A stretch of DNA of 18,145 bases, taken from assembly GCA_903907665.1 (NCBI GenBank), contig CAIVOW010000189.1, forward strand, positions 1 to 18,145, written 5' to 3'. Shown here one piece after another: positions 8,600 to 16,348 of the stretch. The stretch comes from an uncultured Actinomycetes bacterium. GTDB lineage: Bacteria > Actinomycetota > Actinomycetes > Nanopelagicales > Nanopelagicaceae. The notes below the pieces were generated by a model. The model did not search any database and was not told the DNA's origin. It worked only from the letters and a program-made list of their open reading frames with translations. Position 1 is the first letter of the stretch. Every line of letters starts with the position of its first letter. Position numbers and translations under genes: made by a program.

Positions 8600-8896
8600 A
8601 TGGCTACTGATTATGACACACCGAGAAAAACGGATGAAGAGCTACATGAGGAGTCGTTAGAGGAACTCAAGGCTCGTCGCGCGGATGCGCAATCTGGTCA
8701 GGTTGATGTTGATGAAGAAGAAGCAGCGGAAAGTCTAGAACTTCCAGGTGCTGATCTTTCGGGCGAAGAATTAACCGTTCGCGTTGTACCAAAGCAGGAA
8801 GATGAGTTTACGTGCTCACGCTGCTTCTTGGTCCATCACATTACACAATTAGCAAAGGGTGAAGGCGCGAAAGCGGTCTGCACTGATTGCAACTAG
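8600..8896 (+). CDS. DUF4193 family protein with C-terminal zinc-binding cysteines
   Basis: Actinobacteria-specific small acidic protein, 98 aa, related to M. tuberculosis Rv2699c. The N-terminal two thirds is charged and probably flexible (DYDTPRKTDEELHEESLEEL, DVDEEEAAESLELPG). The C-terminus FTCSRCFLVHHITQLA followed by CTDC contains two CXXC pairs that would bind one zinc. The molecular function is unknown. ATG 8600 follows the run AAGGGGGG at good distance. Its TAG stop shares bases with the stop of the opposing DUF3093 gene. The neighbouring DUF3093 and dut genes match the usual actinobacterial arrangement. Confidence 0.88.
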   Translation: MATDYDTPRKTDEELHEESLEELKARRADAQSGQVDVDEEEAAESLELPGADLSGEELTVRVVPKQEDEFTCSRCFLVHHITQLAKGEGAKAVCTDCN

Positions 8897-9330
8897 CTTT
8901 CTAACTTTTCTTTTAGCTCAGCTCCTTTTCTAGTGCTAATTAGCCAGTAAGGCGTGTAATCGCGTTTGTCGTTAATAGTGATTCGCACGCCTGTAGGAAT
9001 CCAAAAACGTAAATCTAAGTAGGCATCAAGGTTTGCATCCCTGGTGCGAGCAAGAGCCATTTCTCTTTTGCCGAGGGTTTCAATAGTGCCAAGATACTTC
9101 TTTTCAATCTTTGCCTTTCCAACGTAGAGCCAGTCCTCATCAGAGCGTATGTGAATCGGCGTCTTCACAGATAAGTAGATTGTGAGGAACAGGGTTAGAA
9201 AGAAATCGATTGTGGCTACTCGGGTATCAAAGGCAGCCCAAAGCGATAATGCGAAAGAAAAGTTCATAAGGATGGCAAAGAGCCAAAGGCTAAGACTCCA
9301 ATGATCTCCGTGTAGGGACTCGCTCTTCAC
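8893..9330 (-). CDS. DUF3093 family membrane protein
   Basis: Actinobacterial conserved protein with two hydrophobic segments near the N-terminus (SLSLWLFAILMNFSFALSLW and FFLTLFLTIYLSV), probably a helical hairpin in the membrane. A soluble part of about 90 aa follows (DWLYVGKAKIEKKYLGTIE, then FWIPTGVRITINDKRDYTPY and STRKG near the end). The function is unknown. I place the start at GTG 9330 because TAGGGT lies 7 nt upstream, as at other genes here; that gives 145 aa. ATG 9354 is in frame, adds 8 residues and is the conventional choice. It runs tail-to-tail with DUF4193, overlapping by 4 bases, and diverges from the thioesterase gene. Confidence 0.85.
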   Translation of the reverse strand: MKSESLHGDHWSLSLWLFAILMNFSFALSLWAAFDTRVATIDFFLTLFLTIYLSVKTPIHIRSDEDWLYVGKAKIEKKYLGTIETLGKREMALARTRDANLDAYLDLRFWIPTGVRITINDKRDYTPYWLISTRKGAELKEKLES

Positions 9331-9337
9331 ATCGGCA

Positions 9338-9343
9338 ACCCTA
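9338..9343 (-). promoter_or_regulatory. Possible -10 box for leaderless DUF3093 transcript
   Basis: On the minus strand TAGGGT lies 7 nt before GTG 9330. It falls inside the longer ORF that starts at 9354, so it supports the shorter protein only if real. TTGACT at 9383-9388 on the same strand is a good -35 hexamer but is too far (about 39 nt) to pair with this box. Confidence 0.3.
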
Positions 9344-9350
9344 TCCAATT

Positions 9351-9390
9351 TCATTCGCTTTCATTCATATTCATTCATATTCAGTCAACT
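9351..9390. repeat. Tandem 10-bp repeats in the DUF3093/thioesterase divergent region
   Basis: TCATTCATAT occurs twice in perfect tandem (9361-9370, 9371-9380), flanked by diverged copies TCATTCGCTT (9351-9360) and TCAGTCAACT (9381-9390). The 10-bp period is close to one helical turn. It lies in the divergent upstream region of two genes. Confidence 0.7.
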
Positions 9391-9420
9391 TAAATAGACA
9401 ACCAAGAATTTGCCATGGGA

Positions 9421-9426
9421 TAGAAT
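9421..9426 (+). promoter_or_regulatory. Candidate -10 box for leaderless thioesterase-dut-DUF3159 transcript
   Basis: TAGAAT lies 7 nt before GTG 9434, close to the TATAAT consensus, and no Shine-Dalgarno precedes the GTG. TAGACA at 9395-9400 resembles a -35 box but the 20-bp spacer is long. It would drive the three overlapping genes that follow. Confidence 0.55.
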
Positions 9427-9433
9427 CATTGCT

Positions 9434-10003
9434 GTGAGCAAAGCCCCTGAAGGAATAACCCTCCCGGAACGCCATCCGGAATCTCCAAAACCGGGTGAGA
9501 AAATCCCATCACATTTTGGTCATTGCTTTGGTTGTGGAAGTTTGCACCCATCTGGTTTGCATTTAATTGCGCATGCTGGAGATGAACTCAATTTAACCGC
9601 AGAATTTACAGTTACGGAAAATCATCAAGGAGCTCCAGGTCTTGCGCATGGCGGGTTGCTCAGTCTGGCATTTGATGAAGCTCATGGAAAATTAATGTGG
9701 CTATTGCGCTCCCCAGCAGTGACAGCGAATTTGGAAACTGATTTTTTACTTCCCGTTCCCATTGGAAGTGTTTTGCATATTAAGGCCCACATTACCGGCC
9801 AACAAGGACGTAAGGTCTATACCTACGCGCAGGGACATCTCAATTCACCAGATGGTCCTATTGCAGTTAAATCAACCTCAATTTATGTCATCGTTCCGAT
9901 GAAGCATTTTCTAGATAATGCGCCTAAGGAATATCTTGAATACATCACCAAGAATCCGAATTTATTAGCATTTGTTGATCCCAATTTTGAGGTGAATCCG
10001 TGA
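9434..10003 (+). CDS. Hotdog-fold thioesterase (PaaI/THEM4-like)
   Basis: Predicted acyl-CoA thioesterase of 189 aa. The N-terminal CFGCGSLHPSGLHL is a motif seen in many actinobacterial hotdog thioesterases; the core helix APGLAHGGLLSLAFDEAHGK contains the HGG loop of the PaaI-like family with an acidic residue in the helix behind it. The substrate is unknown. GTG 9434 is preferred because TAGAAT sits 7 nt upstream; the longer start at ATG 9410 would lie upstream of that box and has no Shine-Dalgarno. The TGA stop overlaps the GTG of dut by two bases. Confidence 0.88.
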   Translation: MSKAPEGITLPERHPESPKPGEKIPSHFGHCFGCGSLHPSGLHLIAHAGDELNLTAEFTVTENHQGAPGLAHGGLLSLAFDEAHGKLMWLLRSPAVTANLETDFLLPVPIGSVLHIKAHITGQQGRKVYTYAQGHLNSPDGPIAVKSTSIYVIVPMKHFLDNAPKEYLEYITKNPNLLAFVDPNFEVNP

Positions 10004-10437
10004 GTGTTGAAATCTTGATTACTCGCTTAGATCCCAGCGTGCCATTGCCGCATTACGCAAAACCGGGAGATGCGGGAGCCGATCTTTGTTCTCGGGTTGA
10101 TATGGTTCTTGGAGCTGGGGAGCGGGCTTTAGTTCCAACTGGAATTTCAATTGCACTTCCTAGCGGGTACGTAGCACTTATTCATCCGCGTTCAGGTCTT
10201 GCGATTAAAAATGGTATCTCAATGGTTAATACACCTGGAACGGTGGATGCAGCTTTTCGTGGTGAACTTCAGATTATTCTAATCAACCACGATCTCAAAG
10301 AACCTTTCGTGATTAAAAAAGGTGATCGAATTGCGCAACTTATTCTGCAGAAAGTAGAACGAGCCAGTTTTGTTGAAGTCCAGACATTACCAGGCACTCA
10401 TCGAAGCGATGGTGGATTTGGATCAACGGGTCAATGA
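10000..10437 (+). CDS. dut: Deoxyuridine 5'-triphosphate nucleotidohydrolase (dUTPase)
   Basis: Trimeric dUTPase that converts dUTP to dUMP and PPi, keeping uracil out of DNA and supplying dTMP synthesis; 145 aa. All five motifs can be found: DAGADLCS (residues 24-31), HPRSGLAIKNG (62-72), GTVDAAFRGE with catalytic D83 (80-89), GDRIAQLIL (108-116) and RSDGGFGSTG (135-144). Position 86 is Phe where most family members have Tyr, and motif 5 has RSDGG rather than RGDGG/RGXGG. The start is GTG 10000 in a GTGA overlap with the thioesterase stop, and its own TGA overlaps the next ATG. Translation of all three genes is probably coupled. Confidence 0.96.
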   Translation: MSVEILITRLDPSVPLPHYAKPGDAGADLCSRVDMVLGAGERALVPTGISIALPSGYVALIHPRSGLAIKNGISMVNTPGTVDAAFRGELQIILINHDLKEPFVIKKGDRIAQLILQKVERASFVEVQTLPGTHRSDGGFGSTGQ

Positions 10438-11066
10438 GTGAACTAAATAACCATCACCAAGACCGTGCCAAGGTTATGGAAGCGTTTGGTGGAACCCGGG
10501 GTTTAATCGATAGTGGAGTTCCATCGGTTCTCTTTCTCATCGCATTTAATATTTCACATAGCCTTAATTTGGCAGTCATTGCATCACTGGCGCTCTCGGC
10601 AATATTAACCATTGTTAGATTAATAACTCGCGATACGCTGCAACATGCCATTTCTGGATTTGTCGGCATCGGTATTTGTGCATTGCTAGCGCGCCATACT
10701 GGCAAGGCTCAAGATTTCTATTTACCTGGCTTATGGACCAATGTGGGATATGCAATCGCTTACACAATTGCCAATCTCATCGGATGGCCAGTCCTTGGCC
10801 TCATGCTCGGTCCAATCTTGGGCGAGAATCTTGCATGGAGAAAAGTATCAGCGAGGAAAAAAGCGTACATTCGCGCAGGTTGGATCTGGGTAGGGTTATT
10901 TGTATCTCGATTAATCGTTCAGTACCCGCTCTATCACGCAGATAATCTCAATGCCTTGGGTACGGCACGATTAATAATGGGTTATCCACTTTTCATATTT
11001 GCTGGCTGGTTAACATGGCAAGTTCTTAAGAAAGTGCCGAGCGTTAAAATTGAAGATAGTGCTTGA
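10434..11066 (+). CDS. DUF3159 family integral membrane protein
   Basis: Actinobacterial membrane protein of 210 aa, related to Rv2693c. The diagnostic start FGGTRGLIDSGVPSVLFLIA is followed by about six hydrophobic segments, with short loops and a positively charged loop WRKVSARKKAY. The function is unknown. ATG 10434 overlaps the dut stop (ATGA). In M. tuberculosis a DUF3710 gene and an OB-fold gene lie between dut and this gene; here they are absent. It ends 27 nt from the opposing trkA gene. Confidence 0.88.
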   Translation: MSELNNHHQDRAKVMEAFGGTRGLIDSGVPSVLFLIAFNISHSLNLAVIASLALSAILTIVRLITRDTLQHAISGFVGIGICALLARHTGKAQDFYLPGLWTNVGYAIAYTIANLIGWPVLGLMLGPILGENLAWRKVSARKKAYIRAGWIWVGLFVSRLIVQYPLYHADNLNALGTARLIMGYPLFIFAGWLTWQVLKKVPSVKIEDSA

Positions 11067-11093
11067 GTTCAGCTTAAATTGCTATTTAAATCT
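11067..11093. terminator. Weak AT-rich hairpin between convergent genes
   Basis: The 27-nt gap between DUF3159 (plus) and trkA (minus) contains TTAAAT (11074-11079), loop TGCT, ATTTAA (11084-11089): a perfect 6-bp but AT-only stem. It is placed where a bidirectional terminator would be expected, but it lacks GC pairs and a proper T-run. Confidence 0.25.
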
Positions 11094-11753
11094 TTAGTTG
11101 CCTAGTAAGCAAATTCGAAGTTTGCCCTCAGATTCAGAAGTCGCAACGAATAGAAGTTCATCGCCAGCAATCAACACCATATGCGATTCTGGAGTGATGA
11201 CATGCCCATCTCTTACGATTGCAGCCATTGAGACATCTTCTGGAAGTTCAATCTCACTAAGAGTTTTACCCACACAGTAGGCGCTATCTGGAAGGGTTAA
11301 CTCAACAAGATTTGCTTCTCCTCTGCGCAAGGAAAATAGTCTGACTACATCACCAACGCTCACTGCCTCTTCAACAAGGGCGCTGATTATGCGAGGTGTT
11401 GATACAGATACATCTACGCCCCATGAAGAATCAAAGAGCCACTCATTTTTTGGATGATTGATACGCGCGACTACACGTGGGACACCGTATTCAGTCTTAG
11501 CTAATAGTGAGGCCACAAGATTTACTTTGTCATCCCCGGTAGCCGCAACCAAGACATGGCAATTAGAAAGTTGGGCTTTATCAAGAGATGTAATTTCACA
11601 AGCGTCGGCGAGTAACCATTCTGCAGCCGGAACGCTCTCCATCTTGAGGGCTTTAGGGTCTTTATCTATGAGAAGTACGTGATGACCGTTTTCAAGAAGC
11701 TCGCGCGCAATTGAACGGCCAACATTTCCAGCTCCAGCAATAGCTACTCTCAT
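11094..11753 (-). CDS. trkA: TrkA-family K+ uptake regulatory protein (second of pair)
   Basis: Cytoplasmic RCK protein that binds NAD(H) or ATP and gates a membrane K+ transporter; 219 aa, one RCK unit. The Rossmann motif GAGNVG is at residues 7-12, with the acidic ribose-binding residue D30 (LLIDKD). AATGDDKVNL and VARINHPKNEWLF belong to the RCK_N fold; the C-terminal part from about residue 135 (EANLVELTLPDSAYCVGKTL onward) is a TrkA_C ligand domain. Related to CeoC (Rv2692). Its ATG is 2 nt after the stop of the other trkA, so the two are one operon and probably form a hetero-oligomer. No TrkH/KtrB-type membrane subunit lies beside it. Confidence 0.93.
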   Translation of the reverse strand: MRVAIAGAGNVGRSIARELLENGHHVLLIDKDPKALKMESVPAAEWLLADACEITSLDKAQLSNCHVLVAATGDDKVNLVASLLAKTEYGVPRVVARINHPKNEWLFDSSWGVDVSVSTPRIISALVEEAVSVGDVVRLFSLRRGEANLVELTLPDSAYCVGKTLSEIELPEDVSMAAIVRDGHVITPESHMVLIAGDELLFVATSESEGKLRICLLGN

Positions 11754-11755
11754 GG

Positions 11756-12421
11756 TTAACCTGCATCCTTAGGAGATTGTGCCAAAATAGCATCGGTTTT
11801 TCTTCGATCCTTTTCCGCAACCATGACGTGAATTAAATCGCCCTCTTGAATAACTGTATGTTCGTTAGGAATTAAACCTTCTCCAATTCGGGTGATGAAA
11901 GCCAGGCGAGCTGGAGTTAATTGATCGATAAGAGCAGCCGGCTCTCCATACCAATCATTGTGAAGCACGACCTCGCAAAGTTCGATTGTGGCAGTTTGAT
12001 CACGCCATTCAGAACGTGAGCCTTCTGGAGCCAATTTACGTAAAATTTGATCTGTTGCCCAAAGTACGGTTGCAACAGTTGGAATTCCTAAACGTTGATA
12101 AATTTCAGCGCGGCCTGGATCATAAATGCGAGCTACTACGTTTTTAACGCCATATGTCTCTCTAGCGACACGCGCAGCAAGAATATTTGAATTATCGCCA
12201 TTGGATACTGCGGCGAATGCTTCGGCAGATTCAATTCCAGCTTCCAGTAACGTATCGCGATCAAAACCCATTCCTGCGATAGTTCTGCCTTTAAAATCCG
12301 GTCCAAGACGGCGGAAAGCTTCACGATTCTGGTCGATAACCGAAACGGAGTGGCCAAGGTCTTCAAGCTCATTTGCTAGCGCTGAGCCAACGCGACCGCA
12401 TCCCATAATCACTACGTGCAC
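11756..12421 (-). CDS. trkA: TrkA-family K+ uptake regulatory protein (first of pair)
   Basis: RCK protein of 221 aa related to CeoB (Rv2691). The NAD-binding motif GCGRVG is at residues 7-12 and D30 lies at the end of strand two (SVIDQN). AAVSNGDNSNILAARVA and VVARIYDPGRAEIY complete the RCK_N fold; a TrkA_C-type domain follows (TIELCEVVLHN, then EHTVIQEGDLIHVMVAEKD). The start is GTG 12421, with TAAGTT 6 nt upstream and no Shine-Dalgarno, so the mRNA is probably leaderless. It is first gene of a two-gene operon and diverges from the TRAM methyltransferase gene across only 32 bp. Confidence 0.93.
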   Translation of the reverse strand: MHVVIMGCGRVGSALANELEDLGHSVSVIDQNREAFRRLGPDFKGRTIAGMGFDRDTLLEAGIESAEAFAAVSNGDNSNILAARVARETYGVKNVVARIYDPGRAEIYQRLGIPTVATVLWATDQILRKLAPEGSRSEWRDQTATIELCEVVLHNDWYGEPAALIDQLTPARLAFITRIGEGLIPNEHTVIQEGDLIHVMVAEKDRRKTDAILAQSPKDAG

Positions 12422-12427
12422 AGGGAG

Positions 12428-12433
12428 AACTTA
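12428..12433 (-). promoter_or_regulatory. Candidate -10 box for the leaderless trkA-trkA operon
   Basis: On the minus strand TAAGTT lies 6 nt before GTG 12421. It is only 7 bp from the divergent -10 box at 12441-12446, so the two promoters must overlap. Confidence 0.5.
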
Positions 12434-12440
12434 CACCCTT

Positions 12441-12446
12441 TAGGCT
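12441..12446 (+). promoter_or_regulatory. Candidate -10 box for the leaderless TRAM methyltransferase gene
   Basis: TAGGCT lies 7 nt before GTG 12454, which has no Shine-Dalgarno. Any -35 region would fall in or next to the opposing trkA start codon. Confidence 0.5.
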
Positions 12447-12453
12447 CTGCTCT

Positions 12454-13641
12454 GTGGATACTCAAGAAGTGAAGTTGGCCGTCGGGGATCGCCTCACCGT
12501 TGAAATAGGAAATGTGGCCCACGGAGGACATTTTATTGCTCGACACAATGGCAAGGTTATTTTTGTCAGATACGGAATCACCGGCGAAAAAGCGGTCATT
12601 GAAATTACGGCCACTAGCTCCAAAGTGGTTCGAGCTGATGTTGTTGAAATAATCCAAGCTTCTCCGGCGCGAGTTACTCCACCTTGTAAGTACGCCCACC
12701 CAGGGGGATGTGGTGGCTGCGATTTTCAATATATTGATCTTGCCTTTCAACGTGAATTAAAACGCCTTGTTGTGATTGAGCAGTTTGAGCGTCTCGGTGG
12801 TCTAGAAGTAGATCTAGATGTAAAAGCAGTCGAACCGGCCGATGGTTTGCATTGGCGCACGAGAATGGATTTTGCAGTCTCAAACAATGGACACCTCGGA
12901 CTATTTAGCAGTCGAAGCAATGATGTTATTGAGATTGATGATTGTTTAATTGCGGTAGAGAGCATGAAGGTTTCAGAAATTGCCACTCGCAAGTGGAATG
13001 GCAAAGAGCGGCTCGAGTTAGCGGTCTCATCAAAAGGCCAGGTAAATCTCTCGCGGGCTGGTAGAAGTATTTCTGGTCCCACTCAGCTCAACGAAGATGT
13101 TAATGGAATCTCTCATACTGTTTCGGCGCCCGCATTTTGGCAAAGTCACCTTAAGGCTCCGTCGACACTTGTTACTGAAGCAATAGCACTTTTAGGCCTG
13201 CGCGACGGAGACGTTGTTTGTGATCTTTATGGAGGAGTGGGTCTTTTTGCAGCGGCTATGTCAAAGCGAGTCGGTGCAAAAGGCAAAGTACATTTAATTG
13301 AATTGGATCGGCATGCGACAAGCGATGCGAAAAAGGCTTTTGCGCTAGCTGATAACGTCGATGTTCATGTTGGCCGAGTCGAAACCGAACTTCGAAAAGT
13401 TGGTAAAGCCGATGTGCTTCTTTTGGACCCACCTCGGACGGGCGCTGGCAAGGAAGTGGTTGCGCAAATGCTCAGGCTCGCCCCGCGCACGATTGTCTAT
13501 GTGTCATGCGACCCGGCTTCTCTTGCCCGGGATGCGAAATACCTCACAGAGGCGGGTTACAGCATTTCCCACCTCGTGGGATATGACCTATTTCCTATGA
13601 CTTCTCATGTGGAATGTGTCACTCAATTTACTCGTGGCTAA
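12454..13641 (+). CDS. TRAM-domain 23S rRNA/tRNA m5U methyltransferase (RumA/TrmA class)
   Basis: SAM-dependent uracil-C5 RNA methyltransferase, 395 aa, related to Rv2689c. The N-terminal TRAM RNA-binding barrel (about residues 10-68) contains [20 protein letters not shown]. Iron-sulfur ligands of the RumA type are visible: C78, C86, C89 ([12 protein letters not shown]) and C164 (IDDC). The SAM-binding Rossmann motif is [14 protein letters not shown]. The nucleophile is C352 in [11 protein letters not shown], preceded by [11 protein letters not shown], and the general base is E387 in HVECV near the C-terminus. All catalytic residues are present. The target (rRNA U747/U1939 or tRNA U54) cannot be read from sequence alone. 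The start is GTG 12454, downstream of a leaderless-type -10 box. Confidence 0.93.
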   Translation: MDTQEVKLAVGDRLTVEIGNVAHGGHFIARHNGKVIFVRYGITGEKAVIEITATSSKVVRADVVEIIQASPARVTPPCKYAHPGGCGGCDFQYIDLAFQRELKRLVVIEQFERLGGLEVDLDVKAVEPADGLHWRTRMDFAVSNNGHLGLFSSRSNDVIEIDDCLIAVESMKVSEIATRKWNGKERLELAVSSKGQVNLSRAGRSISGPTQLNEDVNGISHTVSAPAFWQSHLKAPSTLVTEAIALLGLRDGDVVCDLYGGVGLFAAAMSKRVGAKGKVHLIELDRHATSDAKKAFALADNVDVHVGRVETELRKVGKADVLLLDPPRTGAGKEVVAQMLRLAPRTIVYVSCDPASLARDAKYLTEAGYSISHLVGYDLFPMTSHVECVTQFTRG

Positions 13642-13651
13642 GGCGCCGGAC

Positions 13652-13657
13652 TAAGAT
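13652..13657 (+). promoter_or_regulatory. Candidate -10 box for leaderless acnA transcript
   Basis: TAAGAT lies 7 nt before ATG 13665, and the upstream bases are not purine-rich. No matching -35 box is evident. It supports the start at 13665 rather than longer in-frame starts that run back into the methyltransferase gene. Confidence 0.5.
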
Positions 13658-13664
13658 TGTGCCT

Positions 13665-16319
13665 ATGAGTGAGAATTCCTTTAACGCCAAAACCAGTATT
13701 GAAGTACATGGAAAGAAATACGAAATTTTTGATATTACTGGAATAGAGGGTTCACAAAACCTTCCATTTAGTTTAAAAGTTTTGTTAGAAAATTTACTTC
13801 GTACTGAAGATGGCGCAAACATAACAGCCGCACAGATCAAAGCGCTAGCGCAGTGGAATCCAGATGTGCAGCCAGATACTGAAATTCAATTCACTCCAGC
13901 TCGAGTAATCATGCAAGATTTTACAGGCGTCCCATGCATCGTAGACCTTGCAACAATGCGTGAGGCTATCGCTGATCTTGGAGGCGACCCCGCTAAGGTA
14001 AATCCGCTAGCTCCTGCCGAACTTGTTATTGACCACTCGGTAATTGCAGATGTCTTTGGAACAAAAAATGCCTTTGAAGAAAATACTGATATTGAATACC
14101 AACGAAATCGCGAACGTTATCGATTCCTGCGTTGGGGTCAGACTGCATTTGATGAATTCAAAGTAGTTCCACCTGGAACTGGAATTGTCCACCAGGTAAA
14201 TATTGAATTCTTAGCACGAGTTGTAATGACGCGCACGGTAAATGGAGTGCTTCGTGCATACCCAGATACCGTCGTAGGTACTGACTCGCATACAACGATG
14301 GTTAATGGACTTGGCGTATTGGGTTGGGGTGTTGGCGGAATTGAGGCCGAAGCGGCCCTTCTTGGTCAGCCCGTCTCGATGTTAATTCCACGCGTTGTCG
14401 GTTTTAAACTTAAGGGATCGCTACCCGCAGGAACCACTGCCACTGATCTTGTCCTCACCATTACTGAGATGTTGCGCAAGCATGGTGTAGTTGGAAAATT
14501 TGTAGAATTTTATGGAGCTGGTGTTGGCGCTCTTCCAATGGCTAATCGATCTGCAATTGGAAATATGTCACCAGAATATGGTTCCACGTGTGCGATTTTC
14601 CCCATTGATGAGGAAACTCTTCGCTACCTCGAGCTTACCGGCCGCACTCAAGAACAGATTGATCTGGTCGAGCAATATTCAAAGCGCAATGGCCTATGGC
14701 ACGATCCATCGATTGAACCAAGATTTTCTGAACATATCGAATTAGATTTGGCATCTGTCGTGCCTTCGATTTCAGGGCCAAAACGCCCGCAAGATCGAAT
14801 CTCACTCGACAACGCCAAGAGCGCCTTTGAAACAATTGCGCCTACTTACTTTACGGATAAGACCAATCTAGGTGCAGTTCCTATTTCAATAAAGGGCGCA
14901 TCAACAAGTGTAAAAAATGGCGCGGTTGTCATCGCTTCGATTACATCGTGCACAAACACATCAAATCCATCTGTGATGCTTGGCGCAGCGCTGCTTGCGA
15001 AGAAGGCCGTTGAAAAAGGACTTTCAACTAGACCATGGGTAAAAACCACATTGGCACCAGGTTCAAAAGTGGTTACAGATTATTACGATAAAGCCGGCCT
15101 TACTCCGTACATGGAGCAGCTTGGATTTAACCTTGTTGGTTATGGCTGTGTGACTTGTATTGGAAATTCAGGTCCGCTACCACTCGAAGTTTCAAAAGCA
15201 ATTAATGATAATGACCTTGCAGTCACGGCAGTCCTCTCTGGAAACCGAAACTTCGAAGGACGCATCAGCCCTGACATTAAGATGAATTACTTGGCATCAC
15301 CTCCGCTCGTTGTTGCATATGCAATTGCCGGCACGATGGATCATGATTTTGATTCAGATCCGCTGGGCCAGGACCAAAGTGGCGCAGATGTTTATTTGAA
15401 AGATATCTGGCCAACTAGTGAGGAAATTGAAGCGGTTATAGCTTCATCCATTTCTTCAGAGATGTTTAAGAAAGATTACGCAACTGTCTTCGATGGTGAC
15501 CTTCGATGGAAGTCACTCGATACCCCAACCGGTAAGACTTTTGAGTGGGATCTTCAATCTACATATGTGCGTAAGCCACCTTACTTTGATGGCATGCCGC
15601 GTCATCCAGAAGCCGTTGTTGATATACATGGCGCTCGAGTCTTGGCTGTACTCGGTGATTCGATAACGACTGACCATATTTCCCCGGCAGGAAATATTAA
15701 AGCTGATTCACCTGCTGGCAAATACTTAGCCGAACACGGTATTGAAAGAATCGATTTCAATTCTTATGGCTCGCGCCGTGGTAATCACGAAGTAATGATT
15801 CGTGGAACCTTCGCAAATATCCGCCTTAAGAATTTATTATTAAATGATGTCTCTGGTGGCTTCACCCGTGATTTCCTCAACAATGGTGAGCAATCAACAA
15901 TTTATGATGCATCGATGAACTATCAAGAGAAGGGCGTACCACTGGTCATTCTTGCTGGCAAAGAATACGGTTCTGGTTCTTCGCGGGACTGGGCAGCGAA
16001 AGGTACGGCGCTATTAGGTGTTCGAGCAGTTATTGCCGAATCATTTGAACGTATTCACCGCTCAAACCTGATTGGAATGGGCGTACTTCCACTGCAATTC
16101 CTTGATGGGCAAAGCGCATCTACTCTCGGGCTAACCGGGGAAGAAGTTTTCTCAATTACTGGAATTACTGAACTTAACACTGGTGCAACTCCAAAAGTTG
16201 TCTCTGTCACAGCTGGGGATAAAAAATTCCAAGCGATCGTGCGTATAGATACACCAGGAGAGGCTGACTATTACCGCCACGGAGGAATCATGCAATTTGT
16301 CCTCCGTAACCTGCTGTAA
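13665..16319 (+). CDS. acnA: Aconitate hydratase AcnA
   Basis: TCA-cycle aconitase of the AcnA/IRP1 type, 884 aa, normal length; it isomerises citrate to isocitrate with a [4Fe-4S] cluster. Cluster cysteines are C429 ([11 protein letters not shown]), C495 and C498 ([12 protein letters not shown]), with the same 66- and 3-residue spacing as IRP1/AcnA. The substrate and swivel-domain motifs [32 protein letters not shown] and [16 protein letters not shown] are intact. ATG 13665 gives the usual N-terminus ([19 protein letters not shown]); longer in-frame starts overlap the preceding gene and are rejected. It lies 23 nt after the methyltransferase stop, and dxs follows after 29 nt. Confidence 0.97.
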   Translation: MSENSFNAKTSIEVHGKKYEIFDITGIEGSQNLPFSLKVLLENLLRTEDGANITAAQIKALAQWNPDVQPDTEIQFTPARVIMQDFTGVPCIVDLATMREAIADLGGDPAKVNPLAPAELVIDHSVIADVFGTKNAFEENTDIEYQRNRERYRFLRWGQTAFDEFKVVPPGTGIVHQVNIEFLARVVMTRTVNGVLRAYPDTVVGTDSHTTMVNGLGVLGWGVGGIEAEAALLGQPVSMLIPRVVGFKLKGSLPAGTTATDLVLTITEMLRKHGVVGKFVEFYGAGVGALPMANRSAIGNMSPEYGSTCAIFPIDEETLRYLELTGRTQEQIDLVEQYSKRNGLWHDPSIEPRFSEHIELDLASVVPSISGPKRPQDRISLDNAKSAFETIAPTYFTDKTNLGAVPISIKGASTSVKNGAVVIASITSCTNTSNPSVMLGAALLAKKAVEKGLSTRPWVKTTLAPGSKVVTDYYDKAGLTPYMEQLGFNLVGYGCVTCIGNSGPLPLEVSKAINDNDLAVTAVLSGNRNFEGRISPDIKMNYLASPPLVVAYAIAGTMDHDFDSDPLGQDQSGADVYLKDIWPTSEEIEAVIASSISSEMFKKDYATVFDGDLRWKSLDTPTGKTFEWDLQSTYVRKPPYFDGMPRHPEAVVDIHGARVLAVLGDSITTDHISPAGNIKADSPAGKYLAEHGIERIDFNSYGSRRGNHEVMIRGTFANIRLKNLLLNDVSGGFTRDFLNNGEQSTIYDASMNYQEKGVPLVILAGKEYGSGSSRDWAAKGTALLGVRAVIAESFERIHRSNLIGMGVLPLQFLDGQSASTLGLTGEEVFSITGITELNTGATPKVVSVTAGDKKFQAIVRIDTPGEADYYRHGGIMQFVLRNLL

Positions 16320-16336
16320 GAGTCCAGCCCTAGCTC

Positions 16337-16342
16337 TAGAAT
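16337..16342 (+). promoter_or_regulatory. Candidate -10 box for leaderless dxs transcript
   Basis: TAGAAT lies 6 nt before ATG 16349 within the 29-nt acnA-dxs gap. The same hexamer is used at the thioesterase gene. No clear -35 box is seen. Confidence 0.55.
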
Positions 16343-16348
16343 CCTCCA

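Noticed and set aside
9410..9433. Upstream ATG start for the thioesterase
   Set aside because: It lies upstream of the TAGAAT box that fits a leaderless start at GTG 9434, and it has no Shine-Dalgarno.
13614..13664. Longer aconitase start overlapping the methyltransferase gene
   Set aside because: Family N-termini and the TAAGAT box 7 nt upstream support ATG 13665; the extra residues are the out-of-frame reading of the preceding gene's end.
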